Shown here: in pieces, positions 5,697-12,617 of the stretch | Layout: every line of letters starts with the position of its first letter | Numbering within the stretch: the stretch's first letter is position 1 | Virus record (IMG/VR): IMGVR_UViG_3300050821_002945 | Span: 1 to 41,737 of that record | From: a virus | Direction: 5' to 3' (one strand) | Length of the DNA: 41,737 nt | Notes under the pieces: generated by a model | The model's database searches: none | What the model was told of the DNA's origin: nothing | Seen by the model: the letters and a program-made list of their open reading frames with translations, nothing else | Translations under genes and position numbers: made by a program

Positions 5697-5766
5697 TTCC
5701 AGAGGTAGGATTCGAACCCACACTACTTGATCCAAAATCAAGCCGCCTACCATTAGCTACTCTGGA
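5697..5766 (-). tRNA. tRNA-Gln (anticodon TTG)
   Basis: A 70-nt cloverleaf: 7-bp acceptor TCCAGAG/CTCTGGA with discriminator A, a short D arm with AATGGTA in the loop, anticodon stem CTTGA/TCAAG with loop TTTTGGA (anticodon TTG, reading CAA), 4-nt variable loop, and T arm GTGGG-TTCGAAT-CCTAC with one G-U pair. CCA is not encoded. It lies inside the leftward operon between a small gene ending at 5768 and the glycosyltransferase start at 5675, so it must be excised from that transcript. It may supplement decoding of Gln CAA codons, frequent in the phage genes. Confidence 0.93.
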
Positions 5767-5767
5767 A

Positions 5768-5875
5768 TTAAACTATCTTTTCGCAACGAGCGCAATAAAC
5801 CCCAAATCTAGTTCTAGGGTCGTGTCGCCAGTCGTGGTCAATCAGTAGACAAATTATCAGTTTTAGAAGTTTCAC
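5768..5875 (-). CDS. Small CxxC protein (35 aa)
   Basis: The reading frame ending at TAA (5768-5770), 1 nt before the tRNA, encodes ..LIDHDWRHDPRTRFGVYC followed by ARCEKIV. The layout of a hydrophobic N-terminus, then HDW, then CxxC, is common among tiny phage proteins of unknown function. The best start I see is GTG at 5875 (MKLLKLIICLL), overlapping the upstream gene by 38 nt; the ribosome-binding site is weak. The two Cys could bind metal with the His residues. Too short for reliable family assignment. Confidence 0.45.
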   Translation of the reverse strand: MKLLKLIICLLIDHDWRHDPRTRFGVYCARCEKIV

Positions 5876-6092
5876 TTGGCTTCATTTTGTCTAGTAACTC
5901 ATTTCGTTGAACTTCTGTCATACCTTCGGCGTCTGCTGGTTTTGTTTGAACTTGACCCCAAGCTGTTAAATATGGACAGTTTACTTGATGTCCGTGATAC
6001 ATCTGACAATATGGGCAAGGTTGACTGTTTGCATGAGCCTCGTCAGCCGCTCTTACGATATCTTCAGGACTTTCACTTTTCTGTTTTGGCAA
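5838..6092 (-). CDS. Putative zinc-finger hypothetical protein (84 aa)
   Basis: An 84-residue protein beginning MPKQKSESPEDIVRAADEAH. Residues about 26-41 contain CPYCQMYHGHQVNCPYL, a CxxC..HxH..C arrangement suited to one zinc ion. The C-terminal half is polar (Lys/Ser/Thr/Asp). The ATG at 6092 overlaps the upstream gene by 20 nt. No family is assigned. It is one of several Cys/His-rich small proteins in this operon, which may mediate protein or nucleic-acid contacts. Confidence 0.7.
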   Translation of the reverse strand: MPKQKSESPEDIVRAADEAHANSQPCPYCQMYHGHQVNCPYLTAWGQVQTKPADAEGMTEVQRNELLDKMKPSETSKTDNLSTD

Positions 6093-6330
6093 TTAAATCT
6101 CCTATACGAATTATTCCATTGTCGTTGAATTTCCAGCGACCAGTATATTCATGGTCACCAGGACACTCTACACAGAATATCTTACCTTCCCACCAAACTT
6201 TACATTGATTCTTTTCAATGGCGTGTTGAGTAAATTGCTTAAGGAAGGTACTAATAGGAATTTGATTAACCAAAGATGTCTTTAATACGCTGTGTAGGGG
6301 TTGGGGCGTTAATATTTTGTTGGTCGCCAT
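6073..6330 (-). CDS. Hypothetical protein (85 aa, or 66 aa from a later TTG)
   Basis: Starts at ATG 6330 (GAGG about 10 nt upstream), overlapping the upstream gene by 65 nt. A TTG at 6273 would give a 66-residue form with only 8 nt overlap, more like its neighbours. The core WWEGKIFCVECPGDHEYTGR (with CVEC) followed by WKFNDNGIIRIGD looks like a small beta-rich zinc ribbon. No family is recognised. The start choice is undecided because neither site has a strong ribosome-binding sequence. Confidence 0.6.
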   Translation of the reverse strand: MATNKILTPQPLHSVLKTSLVNQIPISTFLKQFTQHAIEKNQCKVWWEGKIFCVECPGDHEYTGRWKFNDNGIIRIGDLIAKTEK

Positions 6331-6460
6331 GTGTATGTGGCCTCAAACTTTTTAAAACGTTATTTGCTTCATACTCAGAGGTTCCTTCCCAGAGAATCTC
6401 ATGAGTATCTTCTTCTTCGATTCTAAACTTACCTTCCAATTGAATCAATCTGATCTTCAT
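6266..6460 (-). CDS. Hypothetical protein (64 aa)
   Basis: A 64-residue protein beginning MKIRLIQLEGKFRIEEEDTH. The pattern of beta hairpin, then WEGTSEYEANNVLKSL helix, then a polar tail ending QRIKDIFG, suggests a small folded domain; it is not recognised. Its start overlaps the preceding gene by 32 nt and its tail overlaps the next gene, so the region 6266-6330 may be coding in two frames. Confidence 0.6.
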   Translation of the reverse strand: MKIRLIQLEGKFRIEEEDTHEILWEGTSEYEANNVLKSLRPHTHGDQQNINAPTPTQRIKDIFG

Positions 6461-6770
6461 GGTCTAATCCTATATCATTCCCAAGAAATGCGTTTACTAA
6501 TTGTTTCATGAGTAGGGTGTGTTTTTGAAGTTCAATAAGAATTTCTTCTTCAATTGAAGTAGGAACAGGAGAATCTATAGCTTCTCTGAGAAATATAGAG
6601 TTTTTACGCAAGGGAGATAAAGGAGGGCCAAGTAAGGTAGACGAATTTTCTTTAAGTTGAACTGGAACCGTTACAACATCAGTATTTAATAATTCAGGTG
6701 GAGTTTTAGTATTTGCTGTTCCACTTGCACCTGTCATTCGGGCCAATAACTCTTCCTTAGTTAGAGACAT
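6429..6770 (-). CDS. First gene of leftward operon; MSLTKEELLARM-type protein (113 aa)
   Basis: I start this gene at ATG 6770 (not the longer frame back to 6914) because AAGGAGAGCAAGG lies directly upstream. The N-terminus MSLTKEELLARM closely matches MGLSKEELLKRM of the protein at 40414-40740, and both leaders contain ATATAAGGAGA, so the two are related or share a short functional tag. The middle is Pro/Ser/Thr-rich and the C-terminus (IEEEILIELQKHTLLMKQLV) is a probable coiled coil. Function is unknown; the match to a gene beside the lysin hints at a virion or assembly role. Confidence 0.7.
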   Translation of the reverse strand: MSLTKEELLARMTGASGTANTKTPPELLNTDVVTVPVQLKENSSTLLGPPLSPLRKNSIFLREAIDSPVPTSIEEEILIELQKHTLLMKQLVNAFLGNDIGLDHEDQIDSIGR

Positions 6771-6795
6771 CCTTGCTCTCCTTATATATGTGAGT

Positions 6796-6867
6796 GGGTC
6801 GGGGGGAAAGTGGAAGCGGGGGCTTCTCTTCATCCTGGTTGTTACATCAAGGCCCCCGACCCGTAAC
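6796..6867. promoter_or_regulatory. Nested competing inverted repeats in the divergent promoter region
   Basis: GGGTCGGGGG (6796-6805) is perfectly complementary to CCCCCGACCC (6853-6862). CGGGGGC (6817-6823) competes for the same arm (GCCCCCG, 6852-6858). GTTAC (6841-6845) also pairs with GTAAC (6863-6867). The block lies in the 160-bp gap between the leftward gene starting at 6770 and the rightward gene starting at 6932, where promoters for both directions are expected. A weak leftward candidate (TTGAAC at 6915-6910, 18 bp, TAGCAT) is present. Confidence 0.45.
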
Positions 6868-6931
6868 AAGTATACAACAAGTGGTATGCTATTAGTATGA
6901 AATATATCGTTCAATATTTAAGGAGAGGTTA

Positions 6932-7225
6932 ATGGCGGATTTTCCAGTTGCGGTTCCACCAGGAACACCACAAGTTGATAGAGCCTATCTAGAAGTTCCA
7001 CAAGACGAAACCCCACCCTCTTCACCGGATGATCCGCCTGTTAAATTTGTTGAACCTAAATTACTTCATATTATGGTTAAGGTAGATCAAAAACCACTTA
7101 TGACTGCGGTTGATAAGGCTATAAAGGAAAATGATATTCAAAGAGTTATTAGTCTTTTTAATAATGGAAAATTTGTAGCTGAACGTGCAGGTGAGATGTT
7201 GGTAAACGTGGTGATGAAACCTTGA
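6932..7225 (+). CDS. Hypothetical Pro-rich-N-terminus protein (97 aa)
   Basis: First gene of the rightward operon. AAGGAGAGG ends 4 nt before the ATG, a strong ribosome-binding site. The first ~40 residues are rich in Pro and acidic residues (PQDETPPSSPDDPP). Residues about 45-97 look like a folded alpha/beta unit (HIMVKVDQKPLMTAVDKAIK). No family is recognised. It is translationally coupled to the phosphatase-like gene through a TTGA overlap. Confidence 0.7.
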   Translation: MADFPVAVPPGTPQVDRAYLEVPQDETPPSSPDDPPVKFVEPKLLHIMVKVDQKPLMTAVDKAIKENDIQRVISLFNNGKFVAERAGEMLVNVVMKP

Positions 7226-7557
7226 AGTATCTCTGTGTTTGTAATGGAGCCCATGTTCGATCCGTAACTCTCGCACGTTTGTTGAATAAGCGTGGTTTTG
7301 AAGTACTCACTTGTGGAGTGGATTCAGATTTTAGTGATGATACTATTAAGATGTTATTTAATTGGGCTGATAAAGTATATGTTCTTGGTGGCGATAGTCT
7401 TGCTAAGTTAATGAAACGAAACGTACTTACAAATGAAACTTCTGGAAAAATCGACCATACAACATTTAATGTTGGATTAGATGACTGGAAAGTTCCTCAA
7501 CATCCAGAATTGCTTAAATTACTAAGGGATAGATGTATTCAGGTGTTTGGACAATGA
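7222..7557 (+). CDS. Low-molecular-weight protein tyrosine phosphatase-like protein (111 aa)
   Basis: The N-terminus MKYLCVCNGAHVRSVTLARL contains the phosphate-binding loop CX5RS (Cys7, Arg13, Ser14) after a hydrophobic strand, as in low-molecular-weight phosphatases and the COG4551-type predicted tyrosine phosphatases. Near the C-terminus GLDDWKVPQHPELLKLL matches the Asp-containing loop plus helix that supplies the general acid in this family. At 111 residues it is the size of the short COG4551 type. TTG start at 7222 overlaps the previous stop. The substrate is unknown: a phosphoprotein, phosphosugar or signalling compound are all possible. Confidence 0.75.
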   Translation: MKYLCVCNGAHVRSVTLARLLNKRGFEVLTCGVDSDFSDDTIKMLFNWADKVYVLGGDSLAKLMKRNVLTNETSGKIDHTTFNVGLDDWKVPQHPELLKLLRDRCIQVFGQ

Positions 7558-7754
7558 GAATTACAATTGAGATTCCAGATAGTTGGCCGAAGGGGAAAGA
7601 TTGGAGAGCGTCTGGATTAATGAAGTGCGAAAAGGATGGATGCAGTTTTATTACTCCTGATGCGGGAGCCTTTTTAAATCACCTTTATCAAGTTCATCTG
7701 ATGGATGAACTTACTAAACCAGATTTACCAGAAACACTCACTACCGCTCCATGA
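7554..7754 (+). CDS. Single C2H2 zinc-finger protein (66 aa)
   Basis: I start at ATG 7554, which overlaps the preceding TGA (ATGA). Residues 25-48 fit C-X4-C-X12-H-X4-H exactly (Cys25, Cys30, His43, His48), with hydrophobic Phe and Leu at the usual core positions, so a classical C2H2 finger is likely. A short N-terminal segment (MRITIEIPDSWPKGKDWR) precedes it. Single-finger C2H2 proteins are uncommon in bacteria but known in phages; DNA or protein binding cannot be decided. Confidence 0.7.
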   Translation: MRITIEIPDSWPKGKDWRASGLMKCEKDGCSFITPDAGAFLNHLYQVHLMDELTKPDLPETLTTAP

Positions 7755-7846
7755 TTTTTTGGATTGTTGGAATTGTTGGGTTCATTTTATTGTTGATTGT
7801 GGTAGGGATATGGATATACGTAACCTTCTTTCATCCAGTAGGATAA
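7751..7846 (+). CDS. 31-residue single-pass membrane peptide
   Basis: ATG at 7751 overlaps the zinc-finger gene stop (ATGA) and runs to TAA at 7844-7846. Of 31 residues, about 25 are hydrophobic (FWIVGIVGFILLLIVVGIWI), giving one membrane helix with a short tail FFHPVG. Tight coupling with its neighbours supports it being real despite its size. Function is unknown; membrane targeting of neighbouring products or altering the host envelope are guesses. Confidence 0.6.
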   Translation: MIFWIVGIVGFILLLIVVGIWIYVTFFHPVG

Positions 7847-8139
7847 AAAGATTCTTATGGTTAGTGTTTTTCCGAAGATGGTTTCAACGAAAGAGACTTG
7901 GAACTTTTTGGTGTGATAAACATTGGAAGGTTATAGAAAATTCTCAACTTGATCTACAACCAATTGATCCTGCCATTGCTGCGGCAGGAATAGCCGCTGC
8001 TTTGTATTTAAAGGGAATTGAACCAGAGTTTGTTCGAAAAAATGGAACAGCCTGTTGTATACTTAATACAATGAGTAAGTCGTTAAATTTGTTAGACGGA
8101 ATTTTTGAAAGATCAAGAGGATGGATACCAATAAAATGA
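7810..8139 (+). CDS. Hypothetical protein (109 aa; start uncertain)
   Basis: The frame is convincingly coding in its second half (FWCDKHWKVIENSQLDLQPI, then DPAIAAAGIAAALYLKGIEP). I use ATG 7810 with AGGG close upstream; this overlaps the small membrane-peptide gene. GTG at 7864, beginning just after that gene's stop, would give 91 residues and may be preferable. The basic N-terminus (RRWFQRKR) followed by CDKHW could be a metal or nucleic-acid contact. No family is recognised. Confidence 0.6.
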   Translation: MDIRNLLSSSRIKRFLWLVFFRRWFQRKRLGTFWCDKHWKVIENSQLDLQPIDPAIAAAGIAAALYLKGIEPEFVRKNGTACCILNTMSKSLNLLDGIFERSRGWIPIK

Positions 8140-8384
8140 CTGATAGTAACCGTAAGACTGAAGAAGTTGCTGACCCGGCTACTGGTGAAATTATCACTAT
8201 TGATATAACAGGGCCCTCACATATGCCAGATACTATTGATTATTCTAAAATTCCAGAGGGAAAGGAACCAGAGGTTTTTGATCAGAATACTGGAATGAAT
8301 ATGCCAGATAAAGTTCCTGATGATCGTATTAACACGGATGATGTTTTTGATGAAACGATACGAGATACATCTTCTAAAGAATAA
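8136..8384 (+). CDS. Acidic, probably disordered hypothetical protein (82 aa)
   Basis: ATG at 8136 overlaps the preceding TGA (ATGA); an ATG at 8121 would add five residues. The protein is strongly acidic, rich in Asp, Glu, Pro and Thr (DPATGEIITIDITGP; KVPDDRINTDDVFDE), with little hydrophobic core, so it is probably extended or disordered. No family is recognised. It sits just upstream of the terminase genes; a DNA-mimic or adaptor role is possible but unsupported. Confidence 0.65.
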   Translation: MTDSNRKTEEVADPATGEIITIDITGPSHMPDTIDYSKIPEGKEPEVFDQNTGMNMPDKVPDDRINTDDVFDETIRDTSSKE

Positions 8385-8541
8385 TTTAAAACCTTGGTTT
8401 AAGGTTTATGGTGACGGAGTTCGTTTTGGTGTGGGTAGAATTCAATTTTTAGTTGGTGGGAAGTCAAAGTTGGGAATTTGGTGGTTAAAGAAAAACAATA
8501 CACTTTGGACTATAGTGGATTTTGGATATAAACCTAACTAA
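8350..8541 (+). CDS. Small basic beta-rich hypothetical protein (63 aa)
   Basis: ATG 8350 with GGATG upstream gives 63 residues, overlapping the previous gene by 35 nt. Sequence GVRFGVGRIQFLVGGKSKLG followed by IWWLKKNNTLWTIVDFGYKP suggests a small antiparallel beta fold with a basic surface. No family is recognised. It overlaps the start of the small-terminase gene by 20 nt. Confidence 0.55.
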   Translation: MKRYEIHLLKNNLKPWFKVYGDGVRFGVGRIQFLVGGKSKLGIWWLKKNNTLWTIVDFGYKPN

Positions 8542-9160
8542 TCTTGCACAAGAACTTGCAGAAGAAGAACATCCAGAACTCTTACCCAAGACACCTGGAC
8601 ATAAAATGGTTCAGAAAACTGCAAGTCTTACTGCATTTGCTCAAGGTGTTCGCGCTCTCGATTTACGAACCAAAGAAGGTCTTACCTGGGCCCAAGTCGC
8701 AGAACGAATGGGTTTACGAAACGCATCAAGTGCTTATAGTCTTGCTTCACGGGCTAGAGTTAAATTAGATGTTGAATCGAAAGTCGATAAGCGTTTTATT
8801 CAGCGTCAGCGTCTTGAGCGTATGTATATTGCTCTTGAGCCCAAAATTGCGGCAGGGCGCGAACGTGCTGTTGAAGTCGCGGTCAAAATACTTGAACGTG
8901 AAGCACGTCTAGAAGGTCTTGATTTAGATGGGCAAACACAAGAAGGAAATCGACAGGCCATTGTTATCAACGTCCAACCCCACCCCGACGATATCGAAGC
9001 AAGAAAATTCGTCATTGAGCATCAACCCAAACTTTTACCTGCACCAATTGAAGGCGTATCACTCGAAGAAGAGATTCATTCCTCTGATCGGGGGAACGGG
9101 AGCGGGGAAGACTTGGTTCGCCCCGTATTGGATTCTGAAACATCTGATGGAGCCAGGTAA
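8522..9160 (+). CDS. Terminase small subunit (TerS, 212 aa)
   Basis: TerS recognises phage DNA for packaging and hands it to the large subunit. The predicted helix-turn-helix is at about residues 52-80 (GLTWAQVAERMGLRNASSAY). A long helical stretch (RAVEVAVKILEREARLEGLD) matches the oligomerisation helices of terminase small subunits. TTG at 8522 is used because no ATG fits; it overlaps the previous gene by 20 nt. The C-terminal third shares 233 nt with the large-subunit frame, including the DNA that encodes the Walker A motif there. The true C-terminus is as annotated by the stop codon. Confidence 0.8.
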   Translation: MDINLTNLAQELAEEEHPELLPKTPGHKMVQKTASLTAFAQGVRALDLRTKEGLTWAQVAERMGLRNASSAYSLASRARVKLDVESKVDKRFIQRQRLERMYIALEPKIAAGRERAVEVAVKILEREARLEGLDLDGQTQEGNRQAIVINVQPHPDDIEARKFVIEHQPKLLPAPIEGVSLEEEIHSSDRGNGSGEDLVRPVLDSETSDGAR

Positions 9161-10268
9161 AAGATGTCTTGCAATTGGCATGGGCTATCAAAAACATGTC
9201 GAGCGCGTGATGATGTGGACTTTAGAGCAGTTCTTTAAGCAATACAAGATTCCATATACACCCAATAGATCAACTGCAACATTCACTCTCTTCAATGGCT
9301 CTCAAATTATTTTTGGTTCTAGTGAGAATCCAGAGTCACTTGAGGGCCCTCACGTTGATTGTGCGTGGATAGATGAAGCAGGATATATGCCACGTCTTGC
9401 TTGGGATGTTGCAACTCGTCGTACCGATTATCAGGAAGGGCCAATTCTTATTACAAGTGTCCCTTATTATCTAAATTGGCTTAAGACTGATCTTTACGAT
9501 GAATGGATTAAGGGCGATCAAGATATTGATTGGATTCATTGTCGATCTGCTGATAATCTAAAATATAGTCAAACAGTTCTTGAAAGGGTTAAAAGGACAA
9601 GAAGGCCAGAATATTATGAAATTTATTATGAAGGTAATTTCGCTCGGCCTTTTGGCCTCATATATGGCGATCCTCCTAATGATTCTATTGTGGTCGATTC
9701 TGAATCTCTTTTTCCCAACGGGATACCTAATGATTGGCCTTGTTACTCTGGACATGACTTCGGAATTAATAATCCTAATGCCGGTGTATGGGGCCGTCTT
9801 GCTCCTGATGACACTTTATATATTGTTGCGGAATATCAAGCCCCTGAATTAACGATGAAATCTCATGTTGAAAGATGGCGTAGGGCAGGTTTGGATAATA
9901 CGGATCAATCTTTTGGTGATCCCGCTGGTGCAGATCAAATGCTTACTGCCGCAGAAGAAGGTTTTAATATTGAGAAAGCAAATAATGATATATTATTTGG
10001 AGTTGATCTTGTTTATGATCGGTTTAAAACTGGTCGTCTTAAGATACTTAGAGGATGTAAAACTCTTCTTGACTATCGTTCTTTGTATGTTTGGAAAAAG
10101 AACCCCAAGAATGAAGATGAGTTAATGGATCAACCTGAAAAACCTCAACCATCCGAACACATGATGGATGCTCTAAGATATCTTTGTACGGGTATTTTCG
10201 AGAATGTTGCTGGAAACACCGATAACAATACTCCCGAGTTGAGGATAAGAAGAAGAAACGTTGCCTGA
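8928..10268 (+). CDS. Terminase large subunit (TerL, 446 aa)
   Basis: The ATP-driven packaging motor and headful nuclease. Walker A is GGTGAGKT (residues 55-62), Walker B is CAWIDE (145-150) and a coupling motif ITSVP lies at 175-179. The RNase H-like nuclease has acidic residues at HDFG (Asp277), GDPAG (Asp331) and MDALRY (Asp414). The upstream sequence LHQLKAYHSKKRFIPLIGG is the usual TerL lead-in, so the protein must begin well inside the TerS frame: ATG 8928 is used, with TTG 8961 or 9015 as alternatives. The length is normal for the family. Confidence 0.93.
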   Translation: MGKHKKEIDRPLLSTSNPTPTISKQENSSLSINPNFYLHQLKAYHSKKRFIPLIGGTGAGKTWFAPYWILKHLMEPGKRCLAIGMGYQKHVERVMMWTLEQFFKQYKIPYTPNRSTATFTLFNGSQIIFGSSENPESLEGPHVDCAWIDEAGYMPRLAWDVATRRTDYQEGPILITSVPYYLNWLKTDLYDEWIKGDQDIDWIHCRSADNLKYSQTVLERVKRTRRPEYYEIYYEGNFARPFGLIYGDPPNDSIVVDSESLFPNGIPNDWPCYSGHDFGINNPNAGVWGRLAPDDTLYIVAEYQAPELTMKSHVERWRRAGLDNTDQSFGDPAGADQMLTAAEEGFNIEKANNDILFGVDLVYDRFKTGRLKILRGCKTLLDYRSLYVWKKNPKNEDELMDQPEKPQPSEHMMDALRYLCTGIFENVAGNTDNNTPELRIRRRNVA

Positions 10269-10608
10269 GAATATACTTCAGAGAAGTATAAAAAGATTAC
10301 GTCCTGGTTCTGGTGGACCGACTCAAGCCATTTCAATTGTTGATGGCCCAACAAGTAGATCGGGTGATTTTTCTACAGGTTTTAAGAGAGCAACACAAAC
10401 TGATGAAGATTTTGACGATATAAAGAGCGGACAGCCACTTGCGTTATCCAATGAATTATCGGTAGCTTCAAATATTCTTCCTGCGCCAGTTGGATTATTG
10501 GCAGGGGTTGACCCAAATGATCCTGATAAAAGAATTCCATTTCATCAACCAGATGATCCTCAAGTTTTGTATCGATTATTTGGACTACGTGGAATGTCAG
10601 ACGAGTGA
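10261..10608 (+). CDS. Hypothetical protein between terminase and portal (115 aa)
   Basis: TTG at 10261 overlaps the TerL stop by 8 nt. The 115 residues are polar with many Pro, Gly and Asp (RPGSGGPTQAISIVDGPTSR; GVDPNDPDKRIPFHQPDDP), lacking obvious secondary structure until the end (QVLYRLFGLRGM). No family is recognised. Position in the packaging operon suggests a virion or assembly role, but there is no direct evidence. Confidence 0.65.
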   Translation: MPENILQRSIKRLRPGSGGPTQAISIVDGPTSRSGDFSTGFKRATQTDEDFDDIKSGQPLALSNELSVASNILPAPVGLLAGVDPNDPDKRIPFHQPDDPQVLYRLFGLRGMSDE

Positions 10609-10611
10609 TTA

Positions 10612-10827
10612 ATGGCAAATTATCGTATATCCTTTGTCCTGGTTGGAGGATCGGATAAACGAATTCATATTGCGGTTAGGGGTGATGAATTCACTTTTTG
10701 TAAAACAAAGATGGAAACCTTTCATCAACTTGTAAATCTTACTGAAATTAAGAAGTTACCATTTTGTAAGACTTGTCAAGAGGCGTATCATGAACGAAGC
10801 GAAAGGAATTTTGCAGTAATTAACTGA
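10612..10827 (+). CDS. Small Cys-containing hypothetical protein (71 aa)
   Basis: A 71-residue protein beginning MANYRISFVLVGGSDKRIHI, with a probable N-terminal beta sheet and three Cys residues (FCK, then FCKTCQEAYH) with a nearby His that may bind zinc. Its stop codon overlaps the portal start (TGATG), so it is coupled to portal translation. No family is recognised. Confidence 0.65.
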   Translation: MANYRISFVLVGGSDKRIHIAVRGDEFTFCKTKMETFHQLVNLTEIKKLPFCKTCQEAYHERSERNFAVIN

Positions 10828-12617
10828 TGATAAATTTTACTCCACCAGGAACAGAAGGGGCCAGACCAACTCTTGATGCATCTGTACTTATGCCCAGGAG
10901 AAATCCTGGATTAATTGCACGTATTGCAGATGCAATTTTTAGATCACAACCCACAACTGGCCCTCAACCTGAAGATCAAGAAACAAGTGGTACGGGTGTT
11001 GTTTCTGAAGGTCTAGTTTCTCTCTATGATCGTCAGTTTAAGTTTGATGTCACCCGCAGGGCCACATATAAGGACGTAGAGGAAATTGACCAAGCTTCAG
11101 AGGAAGCGTCTGTTGCTCTAGACACTATCGCCAATAATGTTTGTACGTCAGAAGATGGCGTTCAAATGTCATTTCAGGTTATGGCGAAAGATTCAAAGGC
11201 TCAAGCTGTTTTTGATAAGGTTATTCAGACCTCTAAGTTACACCAAAAGATTCAATATATAGTTCGTAATCTTGTTAAGTATGGTGACTTTTTTGGTGAA
11301 GTAGTTGTTAATGCTGCTCTAGAAATTGTAAACATTAAACCACTTCCCCCAATCACGGTATTTAGAAATGAAAACCTAGCAGGACATCTTTTAGTTGGGG
11401 AACCAAGGTATGACAAGAAATCAGGCAAAGTACAAAACGGAAGTGAAGAATGTGCGTTTGAGCAAAAAGCTGAGTCCACAGGAAATCTTATTGCTACATT
11501 CTGGCCCTGGCAAATTCTACATATACGACTTAATCATGACGGATTCTCTCCGTATGGTCGAAGTCACCTTCGGGTTGCAAGGGTTACTTACAAAAAACTT
11601 AAGGCAATTGAAGAAGGACTTATTGTTGGGCGGTTAACTCGTGAGTACCAGAAACTTATTTTCTATGTAGATACTACAGGTCTTTCAAAAAAAGAAGCAA
11701 GCGTTGCATTAACTGAGTTTCAACAAAATGTAGTGCAGCGTGTTCATGTTGATGGTCGTCGTGAAAATCCATTCTCAGTAATGACAGACTTTTTCTTGAC
11801 TACTGGATGGATCAAGATTGGAACTCAAGTTCAACCACGTAAAACTTCTATCGATATTATTGATCCTAAGAATGTAGGAATTCACGACATAACAGATGTT
11901 GAATATCTACATCGTAAATTTCTTGCTGCATTACGTGTTCCTCCTGCTCATATGGGATTTGAGAAGGATGTTAATGCCAAGGCCACCCTAACCATTCAGG
12001 ACGTTCAATATGTCCGAATGCTTAGAAATATTCAGCAACTTGTTGGTCATGGATTAGAGCAGGTATTTGATACTGCTCTTGTTCTTGCTGGAATGGACCC
12101 TGAGCAAGTTGATTATGAAATTGCGTGGCCTGCACTTGTAGCTACAGATCAAATGAACTCTGCACAAGCAGAATTGTGGAGGGCTCAGAAGTTTCAACTC
12201 TACAGCACAGTTATGCATGTTGTTGATGATATGTGGATACAGCAACATGAATTTAATATGACTGATGAAGAAATTAAAGAAGTTAATGAGCGAATTGCCG
12301 TTCAACAGCAACAGCAACAGGCTCAAGCAGCCCAAGACGCACAAATGGATACAAATAGACAAGTTGATCTTATTAAAGCTAAAGCACAAGTTGGTGGTTT
12401 TCAACGTAAAGCTGAAGATAAAACCGTGCAGGGCCGCGTGAATCGTCACTCTCCTGGTGAAGATGATGTTCCGGCTCAAGGAAATCCAAATAAGGATATT
12501 GGAGCAGAATCCAAGATACTTGCACGTATTCTTGCTGGTAATGTAACTGATTTAGTAACTGAAGACCTTTCTCGTGTACTTAAGTCTCTATCCTTGAATG
12601 GAACTTCGCATGATTAA
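10827..12617 (+). CDS. Portal protein, T4 gp20-like (596 aa)
   Basis: The portal forms the dodecameric ring at the capsid vertex, the channel for DNA and docking site for terminase. Matching features of T4 gp20-type portals include EQASEEASVALDTIANNVC near the N-terminus, and the segment running through IDIIDPKNVGIHDITDVEYL, HRKFLAALRVPP and KATLTIQDVQYVRMLRNIQ, equivalent to the gp20 region around EIEDIEYF..KLYRALNVP. A Gln/Ala-rich stretch (VQQQQQQAQAAQDAQ) near residue 495 begins a polar C-terminal tail. The ATG overlaps the preceding TGA. About 600 residues is the usual size. Confidence 0.88.
   Translation: MINFTPPGTEGARPTLDASVLMPRRNPGLIARIADAIFRSQPTTGPQPEDQETSGTGVVSEGLVSLYDRQFKFDVTRRATYKDVEEIDQASEEASVALDTIANNVCTSEDGVQMSFQVMAKDSKAQAVFDKVIQTSKLHQKIQYIVRNLVKYGDFFGEVVVNAALEIVNIKPLPPITVFRNENLAGHLLVGEPRYDKKSGKVQNGSEECAFEQKAESTGNLIATFWPWQILHIRLNHDGFSPYGRSHLRVARVTYKKLKAIEEGLIVGRLTREYQKLIFYVDTTGLSKKEASVALTEFQQNVVQRVHVDGRRENPFSVMTDFFLTTGWIKIGTQVQPRKTSIDIIDPKNVGIHDITDVEYLHRKFLAALRVPPAHMGFEKDVNAKATLTIQDVQYVRMLRNIQQLVGHGLEQVFDTALVLAGMDPEQVDYEIAWPALVATDQMNSAQAELWRAQKFQLYSTVMHVVDDMWIQQHEFNMTDEEIKEVNERIAVQQQQQQAQAAQDAQMDTNRQVDLIKAKAQVGGFQRKAEDKTVQGRVNRHSPGEDDVPAQGNPNKDIGAESKILARILAGNVTDLVTEDLSRVLKSLSLNGTSHD

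Noticed and set aside
6771-6914. N-terminal extension of the gene at 6429-6770 back to ATG 6914
   Set aside because: The internal ATG at 6770 has a strong ribosome-binding site and its N-terminus matches that of the 40414 protein; the extension would run through the divergent control region.
12054-12479. 141-codon minus-strand frame inside the portal gene
   Set aside because: Antisense shadow of the Gln/Ala-rich portal C-terminus, with hydrophobic low-complexity composition and no ribosome-binding site.
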